A DNA stretch of 64,000 bases from Leifsonia xyli (GTDB taxonomy: Bacteria; Actinomycetota; Actinomycetes; Actinomycetales; Microbacteriaceae): positions 124,001-188,000 of the forward strand of contig QFQR01000003.1 in the NCBI GenBank assembly GCA_003243275.1, read 5' to 3'. Under the pieces are notes generated by a model that did no database searches, was not told the origin of the DNA, and saw only the letters and a program-made list of their open reading frames with translations. This document shows, in pieces, positions 51,573-59,801 of the stretch. Made by a program: the position numbers and the translations under genes. The first letter of the stretch is position 1. Each line of letters opens with the position of its first letter.

Positions 51573-52649
51573 ATGCGGTGGAGCGGGCAGGAGCTGGGGG
51601 TCGAGCGAGCGGACGCGCTGCCCGGCCTCGCTCGGCTGAACAACCTGGTGCGCTCGGTGCAGACCCCGGAGTTCGCCGGGCTGACCTTCCACGAGGTGCT
51701 CGCGAAGTCCGCCCTCAACCACGTGCCGGGGGCCGCGAAGGCGCTCCCCTTCGGCTGGACCATCAACCCCTACCGAGGCTGCAGCCACCAGTGCGTGTTC
51801 TGCTTCGCACGGAACACGCACACCTACCTCGACCTGAATGCGGGACGTGACTTCGACACCCAGATCGTGGTCAAGGTCAACCTTGTCGAGGTGCTCGAGC
51901 GCGAGCTCGCGCGCCCCGGGTGGCTGCGGCCCCACGTGGCCCTCGGCACCAACACCGACCCGTATCAGCGGGCGGAGGGGCGCTATCGGCTGATGCCGGG
52001 GGTGATCGCGGCGCTCGCGGCATCCGACACGCCGTTCAGCATCCTCACCAAGGGCACGCTGCTGCGCCGCGACCTTCCGCTGCTGCAGGCGGCGGCCGAG
52101 CGGGTGCCGGTCGAGACGGCGATGTCGATCGCGATCTACGACGACGAACTGCAGCGGTCGATCGAGCCCGGTGCGCCCAGCACGGCCGCGCGGCTCGCGA
52201 CGGTGCGCGCGGTGCGGGATGCGGGGTTGCCCTGCGCGGTGTTCCTCATGCCGGTGCTGCCCTTCCTCACCGATTCGCGCGAGCAACTGGAGCGCGCGCT
52301 GGGGAGCCTCGCGGAGGCCGGCGCCACGAGCGTCGCCTACAGCGCCCTGCACCTGCGCCCCGGGGCGAAGGAGTGGTTCGCCGCCTGGCTCGTGCGCGAG
52401 CACCCGGAGCTCGCCCCGCGCTACCGGACGCTCTACGGGGCGGGCGCCTACGCGCCGAAGGAGTATCGGCGGCAGCTCGCGGCGCGCATCCGTCCGCTGC
52501 TGCGGAGGTACGGGCTCGACCGGCCGCCCCTCGACCCGACGACGGGCACGCCGGCGGCGGGGCCACGATCCGCATCCCGTGGCGTCGCCGCCCTCGCGGC
52601 GGAGCTCGGCCCGGCCACGGCCGCCGCCCTGCAACCGACGCTCTTCTGA
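51573..52649 (+). CDS. Rv2578c-family radical SAM protein
   Basis: Protein of 358 residues with the radical SAM iron-sulfur motif in NPYRGCSHQCVFCFARNTH (CxxxCxxC, about residues 70-77), followed by GTNTDPYQRAEGRYRLMPG, FSILTKGTLLRRDLPLL and a conserved C-terminal ALHLRPGAKEWFAAWL. It resembles M. tuberculosis Rv2578c and more distantly SplB-like DNA-lesion lyases; the reaction is unknown. The LexA box immediately upstream suggests a role in the DNA-damage response. ATG at 51573 chosen from the position of the family N-terminus (MRWSGQ). Confidence 0.88.
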   Translation: MRWSGQELGVERADALPGLARLNNLVRSVQTPEFAGLTFHEVLAKSALNHVPGAAKALPFGWTINPYRGCSHQCVFCFARNTHTYLDLNAGRDFDTQIVVKVNLVEVLERELARPGWLRPHVALGTNTDPYQRAEGRYRLMPGVIAALAASDTPFSILTKGTLLRRDLPLLQAAAERVPVETAMSIAIYDDELQRSIEPGAPSTAARLATVRAVRDAGLPCAVFLMPVLPFLTDSREQLERALGSLAEAGATSVAYSALHLRPGAKEWFAAWLVREHPELAPRYRTLYGAGAYAPKEYRRQLAARIRPLLRRYGLDRPPLDPTTGTPAAGPRSASRGVAALAAELGPATAAALQPTLF

Positions 52650-52740
52650 GGCGCGCGGTGTGCGGTCCCGCTCCCGACTCGGGACTGATTCAGGACATCT
52701 CCCTCACGATTCGGGACGCTTGCGGCGGTAGGCTCGTCGC

Positions 52741-53427
52741 ATGAGCCCGACACTCAGCGCTGTGCCCGTGCGCGGGGACGCTGGGGGTGCGGTGGTGCGG
52801 CTCGCGATCCTCGACGATCACGAGGTGCTGCTCGACACGCTCAGCACCTGGATCGAACGCAACGCCCCCGACTTCGATGTCGTGCTCGGCGCGGCCAACT
52901 GGCTCGAGCTGGTGCAGAGCCCCGCGTTCCCGACCGAGCTCGTGTTCATCGACTTCCAGCTCAAGGAGCCCATCTCGATCGAGGCCCGGGTGCGCACCTG
53001 TCGCGCCGCGGGGGCGAAGGTCATCGTGCTCTCGAGCCTCGACACCCGGGAGGCCCGCGATCGCGCCTTCGCCGCGGGGGCGAGCGAGTTCCTCTCCAAG
53101 TCGCTCCCGATGGTCGCCGTGATGGCCGCCGCACGTCGGGTCATGGGCATCGAGTCGCCCGACGACGTCGAGAGCCTTCGCGCCTCGGTCGCCGCATCCC
53201 CGCTCCAGCACCTCCGCCCGAAGCTCAGCCCCGGCGAGGAGGAGGCGTTCAAGCTCTACGTCTCCGGCTACAGCACGGTGGCCGTGGCGGAGCGGATGAA
53301 CGTGCAGTACGAGACCGCGAAGACCTACCTTCGGCGGGTGCGCGAGAAGTACGCCAAGATCGGGCGCCCCGCGGGGAAGAAGGCCGAGCTGATCCGCCGT
53401 GCGGCGGAGGATGGATACCTCGAGTAG
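52741..53427 (+). CDS. NarL/FixJ-family response regulator (orphan)
   Basis: Protein of 228 residues: receiver domain with acidic pair LDDHE (D25, D26), phospho-acceptor D71 in VFIDFQL, and the conserved lysine in EFLSKSLP; C-terminal LuxR-type helix-turn-helix (LSPGEEEAFKLYVSGYSTVAVAERMNVQYETAKTYLRRVREKY). No sensor kinase gene lies nearby. ATG is 6 nt after TAGGCT (52729-52734), suggesting a leaderless transcript. The stop overlaps the tdk start (TAGTG). Confidence 0.88.
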   Translation: MSPTLSAVPVRGDAGGAVVRLAILDDHEVLLDTLSTWIERNAPDFDVVLGAANWLELVQSPAFPTELVFIDFQLKEPISIEARVRTCRAAGAKVIVLSSLDTREARDRAFAAGASEFLSKSLPMVAVMAAARRVMGIESPDDVESLRASVAASPLQHLRPKLSPGEEEAFKLYVSGYSTVAVAERMNVQYETAKTYLRRVREKYAKIGRPAGKKAELIRRAAEDGYLE

Positions 53428-54092
53428 TGGCGAAGCTGTACTTCCGCTACGGGGCGATGAACTCCGGCAAGAGCACGGCGCTCCTGCAGGCGGCTTTCAA
53501 CTACGAGGAACGCGGCCACGAGGTGCTGCTCGCGAAGCCCGCGGTGGATTCGAAGGGCGACGACGCGATCGTCTCGCGGCTGGGCGTCGTGCGGCAGGTC
53601 GACTTCACGATCGCGCCGAGCGAGGATCTGCTGGAGCGGTTTCAGCGCGAGCGCGCCCGAGCCCTGCAGGAGCGCAGCCGAGACGTCAGCTGCCTGCTGC
53701 TCGACGAGGCTCAGTTCCTCACCGAGGGACAGGTCGACGACCTGCTGCGGATCGCGATCCAGCTGGGCATCCCGGTGCTCGCCTACGGCATCCGCACCGA
53801 TTTCCAGACGGTGGCGTTCCCCGGCAGCCGTCGGCTGCTCGAGATCGCGCACTCGCTCGAGGAGCTGAAGACGATCTGCCGGTGCGGTCGGAAGGCCGTG
53901 TTCAACGGGCGTCGCGTCGGCGAGCGGTTCATCTTCGACGGCGACCAGGTGGCGATCGACGGCGTGGAAGTCACCTACGAGTCGCTCTGCGGCGCCTGCT
54001 ATCTGGAGGAGTCCGGCGGCGTGTTGAACCGCGGATGGCGTCCCCGACTCGAGTTCAGCTACGGCACGGAGCCCGACGCCGACTTCACGTGA
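53427..54092 (+). CDS. tdk: Thymidine kinase (type II)
   Basis: Protein of 221 residues phosphorylating thymidine in the salvage pathway. P-loop YGAMNSGKSTALLQ at the N-terminus, Walker-B-like LLLDEAQFLT, lasso region YGIRTDFQTVAFPGS, and four zinc-binding cysteines in CRCGRKAVFNG and LCGACYLEE. GTG start overlaps the stop of the response regulator, so the two are translationally coupled. Confidence 0.94.
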   Translation: MAKLYFRYGAMNSGKSTALLQAAFNYEERGHEVLLAKPAVDSKGDDAIVSRLGVVRQVDFTIAPSEDLLERFQRERARALQERSRDVSCLLLDEAQFLTEGQVDDLLRIAIQLGIPVLAYGIRTDFQTVAFPGSRRLLEIAHSLEELKTICRCGRKAVFNGRRVGERFIFDGDQVAIDGVEVTYESLCGACYLEESGGVLNRGWRPRLEFSYGTEPDADFT

Positions 54093-54143
54093 TTCGCAAC
54101 CGTCGAGATCGGCTATCCTTGACAGGTTGCCGCACGGTGACAG

Positions 54144-54217
54144 CGGGGTATGGCGCAGCTTGGTAGCGCGCGTCGTTCGGGACGACGAGGCCGCAGGTTC
54201 AAATCCTGTTACCCCGA
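54144..54217 (+). tRNA. tRNA-Pro (anticodon CGG)
   Basis: 74-nt cloverleaf: acceptor CGGGGTA/TACCCCG, D-arm TGGCGCAGCTTGGTAGCGC, anticodon stem-loop CGTCGTTCGGGACGACG (CGG, proline), T-arm GCAGGTTCAAATCCTGT. CCA not encoded. TATCCT at about 54113-54118 may be the -10 box. A clear terminator follows. Confidence 0.95.
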
Positions 54218-54226
54218 CAAGTAGTG

Positions 54227-54264
54227 AAGGGCAGCGGGGATATCCCCACTGCCCTTTCTCTTTT
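54227..54264 (+). terminator. Intrinsic terminator of tRNA-Pro
   Basis: AAGGGCAGCGGGGA and CCCCACTGCCCTT form a 12-13 bp stem with a TAT loop, followed by TCTCTTTTCC. One of the few terminators here with a T-rich tail. Confidence 0.85.
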
Positions 54265-54301
54265 CCGTCCGCGGTACAGCCGAGCGGCACAAGGAGAGAC
54301 C

Positions 54302-55513
54302 ATGAACCGCAAGGACTCGACCATCCGGCCGTTCTCCGAGAACCCCGACTTCGACTTCGAGATCCGCGGTGCACTCGGCAACTGCGCAGCGGGAGCGGGG
54401 GATCCCGGCGAGATCCTCGCCGCCGTCGCGGGGGTGCACAAGGGCGACCACACGGGCTGGCACGCCGCGTGGCGCGGACTGGCGGATCGCAGCTTCGCGA
54501 GCGCCGCAGCATCGGCTGCGGGCGGCCACGCGGTGAGCGCCGCCGCTGCCTATCTGCGGGCGTCGGGGTACTACTCGGTCGCGGTGAACGCCGCCAGCGG
54601 ACTCGATGACGCCGACGCACTCACCTCGGCGTTCCAGCGTCAACAGGAGGCGTGGCAGGGCTTCCTCGACCACACTGTGCACCGTGTGGACGCGGTGGCG
54701 ATCCCCTATGAGGACGGCACCTTGCCCGGATGGTTCTTCCGCCCGAGCGAGGCGAACGGGTCGACGCTCGTGGTCGTCAACGGCAGCGACGGGGCGCCGG
54801 CCTCGCTGTGGGCGAGCAGCGCAGCCGCGGCCCTCGCCCGCGGCTACAACGTGCTCATGTTCGACGGGCCGGGGCAGCAGTCCGAACTGTTCGAGAAGAG
54901 CACCTCGTTCCGCCCCGACTGGGAGGCGGTGCTCACCCCGGTGTACGAGTTCGTCTCCACCCTGGACGGGGTGCACGCCGAGAAGGTCGCCGTCTACGGC
55001 ATCAGTCAGGGCGGCTACTGGGTGACCCGGGCGATCGCGTTCGAGCACCGCTTCGCGGCAGCGATCGTCGACCCCGGGGTCGTGGACGTCTCCACCTCCT
55101 GGACGGGTCACCTGCCGAAGAGTCTGCTCGCGGTACTCGACTCGGGCGATGTCGCCAAGTTCGACAAGGAGATGGCGTTCGGCATGAAGTTCTCGCCCGA
55201 GACCGTGCGCACCTGGGCGTTCCGGGCGCGCCCGTACGGCAAAAGCGGCTACGGCGAGACCATCACAGCCGTGCGGCAGTACGACGCCACAGCCTTCGCC
55301 GCGCAGATCACGACGCCGCTCCTGATCCTCTCGCCCGACGACGAACAGTTCTGGCCCGGTCAGGCCGAACAGCTCGCCCGGCTCACCCCGAACGTCTCCA
55401 CGCTGATGCGCTTCACCGCCGCGGAGGGCGCGGACCAGCACTGCCAGCCGCTCGCGCGTACCGTCACCGCTGAGCGCATGTACGACTGGCTCGACGACCG
55501 CCTCGCCGGCTGA
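54302..55513 (+). CDS. Alpha/beta-hydrolase (FrsA/DHPON-hydrolase-like)
   Basis: Protein of 403 residues with a helical N-terminal cap (~1-140) and an alpha/beta-hydrolase core: GWFFRPSEANGSTLVVVNGSDG, nucleophile serine in VYGISQGGYWVTRA, acid in LLILSPDDEQFWP and histidine in GADQHCQPL. The cap-plus-core layout resembles the FrsA-like group that includes 2,6-dihydroxypseudooxynicotine hydrolase. Substrate unknown. AAGGAGAG precedes the ATG at 54302. Confidence 0.85.
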   Translation: MNRKDSTIRPFSENPDFDFEIRGALGNCAAGAGDPGEILAAVAGVHKGDHTGWHAAWRGLADRSFASAAASAAGGHAVSAAAAYLRASGYYSVAVNAASGLDDADALTSAFQRQQEAWQGFLDHTVHRVDAVAIPYEDGTLPGWFFRPSEANGSTLVVVNGSDGAPASLWASSAAAALARGYNVLMFDGPGQQSELFEKSTSFRPDWEAVLTPVYEFVSTLDGVHAEKVAVYGISQGGYWVTRAIAFEHRFAAAIVDPGVVDVSTSWTGHLPKSLLAVLDSGDVAKFDKEMAFGMKFSPETVRTWAFRARPYGKSGYGETITAVRQYDATAFAAQITTPLLILSPDDEQFWPGQAEQLARLTPNVSTLMRFTAAEGADQHCQPLARTVTAERMYDWLDDRLAG

Positions 55514-55526
55514 GCCGCGACGGCGG

Positions 55527-56486
55527 TCAGTCGGCGACGTCGACCGGCGTCAGCGTCATGACGATCGCCTCGGGCGGGCACGCGAAGCGCACGGGTGCGT
55601 AGATCGAGGTGCCGAGCCCGGCCGACACCTCGAGGAAGGCGCTCCGCGCCCCCGCCCGCCACACCGAGAGACCCTGTGCCTGGGCTGGCGGGATGTCGCA
55701 GTTCGTGACGAGCGCCGGACGCCCCGGGATGCGCACCTGGCCACCGTGGGTGTGTCCGGCGAAGATCAGGTCGGCGCCCTGGCTCACGAACGCGTTCAGC
55801 ACCCGCTGGTAGGGGGCATGGGTCACCCCGATCGTGAGCACCTGACGGGGCTCGTCGCTCGACCACTCGACCTTCTCGCGCATCTCCTCGACAGCGCCGG
55901 GCAGCTCGCCCAGACGGTCCCAGTCGCGGTGTGCGTCGGCCGTGCCCAGGAACTCGAGGCGCGTGCCCTTCAGCTCGATCGCCCGCACCCGGTTGTTCAG
56001 CCCGTGCCAGCCGAGCTCCTCGCCGAGGAAGCGGTCGAGGGCGGGCGTGTCGAGCTCCGGCTCGCGCGCGACCCGCCGGTTCGACGACTCGACGAGGTAT
56101 CCGAAGGGGTTCTTCAGCACGGGTCCGTAGTAGTCGTTCGAGCCGTGCACGAACACCCCGGCGGTTCCCGCGAACGGCTCGAGCGCGCGGCGCACGCCCA
56201 GGAGGCCGTCGAGGTGGCCGAGGTTGTCGCCCGTGTCGATCACGAGGTCCGGCTCGTAGACGGCGAGCGAGCGGATGAAATCCTGCTTCGCCCGCTGCCA
56301 GGGGGTCAGATGCAGATCGCTGAGGTGCAGGATCGTGATCGGGCGGGCATCCGGTTCGAGCACGGAGAGGGTCTCGTGGCGCACCGTGAACCGGTTGCGT
56401 TCGACGAACACACCCCAGGCGAGCGTCGCGAGACCCGCGGTCGCCGCCGCTCCGAGCGCACCGGCGACCGCGCGTCCGGCGCTCAC
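55527..56486 (-). CDS. Metallophosphoesterase (YaeI-like)
   Basis: Protein of 319 residues. N-terminal membrane anchor (VSAGRAVAGALGAAATAGLATLAWG) and a calcineurin-like two-metal phosphoesterase domain: HLSDLHLTPWQ, DTGDNLGH, GSNDYYGP, GVTHAP and AGHTHGGQVRIPG. Homologues act on phospholipid or cell-envelope substrates. The GTG start at 56486 overlaps the stop of the PBP1 gene (GTGA), a pairing common in actinobacteria and suggestive of an envelope role. Confidence 0.9.
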   Translation of the reverse strand: MSAGRAVAGALGAAATAGLATLAWGVFVERNRFTVRHETLSVLEPDARPITILHLSDLHLTPWQRAKQDFIRSLAVYEPDLVIDTGDNLGHLDGLLGVRRALEPFAGTAGVFVHGSNDYYGPVLKNPFGYLVESSNRRVAREPELDTPALDRFLGEELGWHGLNNRVRAIELKGTRLEFLGTADAHRDWDRLGELPGAVEEMREKVEWSSDEPRQVLTIGVTHAPYQRVLNAFVSQGADLIFAGHTHGGQVRIPGRPALVTNCDIPPAQAQGLSVWRAGARSAFLEVSAGLGTSIYAPVRFACPPEAIVMTLTPVDVAD

Positions 56487-59053
56487 GGTCCGCAGACCAG
56501 CTTGCGCACCGTCAGCGTCACCTTCTGGCTCTTGTTGACGACGGAGCCGGCGGCGGGATCCTGCGCCACGACCTTGTCGAGCTTCGGGTCGCCGGGCAGC
56601 GCCACCTCGCACTTCTGCGCGACGTTGGTGAAGCCCGCCGTCTGCAGTTGCGATTGCGCTGAGCCGTAGTTCTGGTTCGCGGTCACGACATCCGGCACCG
56701 CGGATGCTTGCCCGTTGCTCGTGAACACGGTCACCTCGGTTCCCTTGGAAACCTGGCTCCCGGAACCCGGGTCGACCTTCGCGACCACCCCGACGGGGAG
56801 GTCGGAGTCGATCTGGCCGCCATCGGTGTACGAGAGCCGCGCCTGTTCGATTGCGGCCTTCGCCTGCTCCGGCGTCATGCCGACCAGGTTGTCGGGCACG
56901 AACACCTGCACGCCCTTCATGAGCGCGGGGTCGGGGCCGGGGAAGGCGCCTCCCGGGTACACGGCGTCGATGGCCTGGGCGATCGGCTTGAAGATGTAGT
57001 GACGCAGGTAGCCGCCCGGTCGCCCATTGATCGAGATCTTGCGCATGCTCTGCTTGCCGTCGATGTTGCCGACCCACACCGCCGTCGAGACGCGCGTCGA
57101 GGAGCCCACCATCCAGGTGTGGATGGCGTCGTTGGTGGTGCCGGTCTTGCCGATGTAGGTCGTGCCGTCACGTGGGTTCGCCATCGCACCGGTGCCGCCC
57201 ATCACGGCCTGCATCGCGTACGCGGCGGTGTTCGCGACCGCCTTCGTCACGAGCGAGGGACCGCAGTCGGCGCTCTGTCCGGCGAGCTCCTCGTTGGAGC
57301 TGGTGACGAGCTTGTCGATGATGATCGCCTTGCAGTAGGTGCCGTCGTTCGCGATCGCGGCATAGGCATCGGCCTGGGTCAGCGGGGCGATGTTGTTCTC
57401 GCAGCCACCGATCGAGCACGACGGGAGGGTGTCGAGGTCGGGGTTGTCGGGGGACCAGTTCGGGTCGGTCGCCTTGTGCACGCCGATCGACGACGCGAGC
57501 TTCGCAATATCGCACTGGTCGACCTCGGCGGCCATCTGGAGGAACACCGAGTTCACCGACCCCGCGGTGCCGCGCACGACGTTGTACAGCCCGGTCTCGC
57601 CGGAGTCGTTGCGGAAGGTGTAGTCCGGGCCGCCCGCCGGCCCGTTGCAGCTGTTGAACTTCGCCATCGGAATGGAGCGGATGCTCGCGTTGAAGGTCTC
57701 GTTGAGGCCGTTGCCCGCCGCGAGGAAGGCGAGCAGGGTGTACGGCTTGTAGGTGGATCCGGGCTGGAAGCCCTTGGAGCCACCGTGTGTGATGTCGCCG
57801 TTGAAGTTGATCGCGGTGGTGGTCGCGTCGCCGGCACCCGTGTCGTCGAAGGTCTTGTTCTGGGCCATCACGAGGATGCGTCCCGTTCCGACTTCGACGC
57901 TCGAGATGGCGGCGCCCAGCTGCATCCGGGTCTCCGTTGCGGGGGCGAGATCGGCGGCGACCTGCGTGGCGTAGGTCTGCAGACCCGGGTTGATCGTGAG
58001 GAAGACGGTCAGGCCGCCCTCGCGCCAACGCTGCAGCTGCTGATCCTTGGTGGCGCCGAGCGAGCTCACCTCGCCGTTGAGGATCGACTTGAGCGCGTAG
58101 TCGCACGGGAAGCGGTACTCGACCGGGGCCGAGGAGCATCCGCTGCGCGGGGCGTTCTGGCTGACCGTGGTGGCGTCGACCGGGGTCGCGATGGCCTCCT
58201 GGTACTCCTTCTCGCTCAGGTGGTTCTGGGTGCGCATCCAGCCGAGGATCACGTCGCGCCGCGCCTTGTTGGCGGCGAAGTTCTTCTCGGTGTAGAGCCC
58301 GTTCTTGCTCGGGTTCTGCACGATCGCGATGAGGCTTGCGGCCTGTGCAGGGGTGACGTCTTTCGCGGAGGTGCCGAAGTAGCGCTGGGCGCCCGCCTCC
58401 ACGCCGTAGGTGGTCTGGCCCATCAGCACGATGTTGAGGTAGGCCTCGAGCACCTCGTCCTTCGTGTACCGCTTCTCGAGGCTGATCGCGAGCTTCATCT
58501 CTTTGATCTTGCGGTTCAGGTTCGGGTAGGTCGCATCCTTGATGGCCTGGTCGTAGTCGGCCTTGCTCAGGCCGGTGTCGTTGACCGCCTTCAGCACGAG
58601 GATGTTGCGCACCAGCTGCATCGACAGGGTCGATGCCCCCGACTCGCTGGTGCCGGTCGCCTGCCCGATCGCGGCACGGATGAGCGAGGGGACGTCGACG
58701 CCGCCGTGGTCGTAGAACCGGCGGTCCTCGCCGTCGATCGCCGCCCACTTGAGGTCGGCGTCCATCGCGTCGAGCGAGACCTCTTCGCGGTTCTGGTCGT
58801 AGACGTTGGCGATCGTCACCTGGGTGCCGTCGCCGGCGACGGCGACGAAGGTGTTGCGCTGGTGCTGCGTCTTGATCTCGATGTAGTCCGGCAGATCCTG
58901 GAAGACGTTGATCGAGTTGTTGGCGGTCATGCCGGTGACGGCGATGGCGGGGGCCACCATGACGGTCACCAGAAGACCTGCGATGACGCTGAAACCGAGC
59001 AGGCCGGCACCGGCGCCGAGCAGACTTCTCGCCGTGGATCCTTGAGCGGGCAT
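56483..59053 (-). CDS. Class A penicillin-binding protein (transglycosylase/transpeptidase) with PASTA domains
   Basis: Bifunctional peptidoglycan synthase of 856 residues: one N-terminal helix (residues ~10-40), GT51 domain with catalytic glutamate in AIDGEDRRFYDHGGVD and STLSMQLVRNI, transpeptidase with active serine in GSTYKPYTLLAF, SVNSVF (SxN) and YIGKTGTTND (KTG), and two C-terminal PASTA repeats (VPDNLVGMTPEQAKAAIEQ; VPDVVTANQNYGSAQSQL). The ATG at 59053 follows TACCCT by 7 nt. Equivalent to PonA-type proteins. Confidence 0.95.
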   Translation of the reverse strand: MPAQGSTARSLLGAGAGLLGFSVIAGLLVTVMVAPAIAVTGMTANNSINVFQDLPDYIEIKTQHQRNTFVAVAGDGTQVTIANVYDQNREEVSLDAMDADLKWAAIDGEDRRFYDHGGVDVPSLIRAAIGQATGTSESGASTLSMQLVRNILVLKAVNDTGLSKADYDQAIKDATYPNLNRKIKEMKLAISLEKRYTKDEVLEAYLNIVLMGQTTYGVEAGAQRYFGTSAKDVTPAQAASLIAIVQNPSKNGLYTEKNFAANKARRDVILGWMRTQNHLSEKEYQEAIATPVDATTVSQNAPRSGCSSAPVEYRFPCDYALKSILNGEVSSLGATKDQQLQRWREGGLTVFLTINPGLQTYATQVAADLAPATETRMQLGAAISSVEVGTGRILVMAQNKTFDDTGAGDATTTAINFNGDITHGGSKGFQPGSTYKPYTLLAFLAAGNGLNETFNASIRSIPMAKFNSCNGPAGGPDYTFRNDSGETGLYNVVRGTAGSVNSVFLQMAAEVDQCDIAKLASSIGVHKATDPNWSPDNPDLDTLPSCSIGGCENNIAPLTQADAYAAIANDGTYCKAIIIDKLVTSSNEELAGQSADCGPSLVTKAVANTAAYAMQAVMGGTGAMANPRDGTTYIGKTGTTNDAIHTWMVGSSTRVSTAVWVGNIDGKQSMRKISINGRPGGYLRHYIFKPIAQAIDAVYPGGAFPGPDPALMKGVQVFVPDNLVGMTPEQAKAAIEQARLSYTDGGQIDSDLPVGVVAKVDPGSGSQVSKGTEVTVFTSNGQASAVPDVVTANQNYGSAQSQLQTAGFTNVAQKCEVALPGDPKLDKVVAQDPAAGSVVNKSQKVTLTVRKLVCGP

Positions 59054-59107
59054 AGGGTTCAGGGTACGGGAAGACTTCTCCCGGATAGCTGAACGGAAGC
59101 CCGAAAA

Positions 59108-59272
59108 GTGCCGACCTGGGAATACCTCACTACTCCGCTGCTCATCCACAACACCACCGCGATCCTCAACAACTGGGGTTCGGAGGGGTGGGAGCTGGTG
59201 CAGATCGTGACCGGACCCGAAGGCGGGCTCGTCGCCTATCTCAAACGCCCGATCGAAGGAGCACACGCGTGA
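59108..59272 (+). CDS. Small DUF4177-like protein
   Basis: Protein of 54 residues: VPTWEYLTTPLLIHNTTAIL, then NNWGSEGWELVQIVTGPEGG, ending AYLKRPIEGAHA. The WEYL...GWELV pattern is that of DUF4177-type proteins. GTG start with GGAAG upstream; the stop overlaps the RidA start (GTGA), so the two are coupled. Function unknown. Divergent from the PBP1 gene. Confidence 0.85.
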   Translation: MPTWEYLTTPLLIHNTTAILNNWGSEGWELVQIVTGPEGGLVAYLKRPIEGAHA

Positions 59273-59727
59273 GCGTCGCCGACCGTCTTGCCGAACTGGG
59301 GCTCGCCCTGCCTCCCGTCGTGAAGCCCGTGGCGGCCTATGTGCCCGCGCAGGTGACCGGCAGCCTCGTCTACACCTCGGGCCAGCTGCCGATGATGGGC
59401 GGCGTGCTGCCCGCCGTCGGCAAGGTCGGCGCGGAGGTCGGAGCGGATGAGGCGAAGGAGTTCGCCCGGATCTGCGCACTGAACGCCCTCGCCGCCGCCG
59501 AGAGCGTGATCGGCTCGCTCGACCGCGTCACGCGCGTCGTCAAGGTGACAGGTTTCGTGGCATCCGCCCCCGACTTCACCGGGCAGCCGGGCGTCATCAA
59601 CGGTGCCTCCGAGCTGCTCGGCGAGGTGTTCGGCGAGGCGGGTGCCCACGCCCGCTCGGCCGTCGGCGTCGCCGTGCTGCCGCTCGACTCGCCCGTCGAG
59701 GTGGAGCTCATCCTCGAGTTCGCCTAG
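59269..59727 (+). CDS. RidA (YjgF) family protein
   Basis: Protein of 152 residues of the RidA/YjgF/UK114 family, which deaminate reactive enamine/imine intermediates. Features: VKPVAAYVPAQVTGSLVYTSGQLPM, CALNALAAAESVIGSLDRV and the C-terminal HARSAVGVAVLPLDSPVEVEL with the conserved arginine. The long N-terminus (SVADRLAELGLALPP) fits the actinobacterial subgroup. GTG start coupled to the DUF4177-like gene. Confidence 0.9.
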   Translation: MSVADRLAELGLALPPVVKPVAAYVPAQVTGSLVYTSGQLPMMGGVLPAVGKVGAEVGADEAKEFARICALNALAAAESVIGSLDRVTRVVKVTGFVASAPDFTGQPGVINGASELLGEVFGEAGAHARSAVGVAVLPLDSPVEVELILEFA

Positions 59728-59729
59728 CG

Positions 59730-59793
59730 GGTGTTGCGGTTTCGGCGGGATGTTGCGGCTTCGCCGGCAACATCCCGCCGAAACCGCAACACC
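59730..59793. repeat. Perfect 27-bp palindrome between convergent genes
   Basis: 59730-59756 and 59767-59793 are exact reverse complements (arm begins GGTGTTGCGGTTTCGGCGGG), with a 10-nt TTCG-containing loop. It begins 3 nt after the RidA stop and ends 9 nt before the acs stop, so it is well placed as a bidirectional terminator. Confidence 0.9.
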
Positions 59794-59801
59794 GGGCGGG
59801 C

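Noticed and set aside
54224..55513. Extended start of the alpha/beta-hydrolase at 54224
   Set aside because: It would translate through the tRNA-Pro terminator; ATG 54302 has a good ribosome binding site.
56483..59479. PBP1 start at 59479
   Set aside because: The upstream 142 residues are antisense to the DUF4177-like and RidA genes; ATG 59053 gives the membrane-anchored N-terminus and follows TACCCT.
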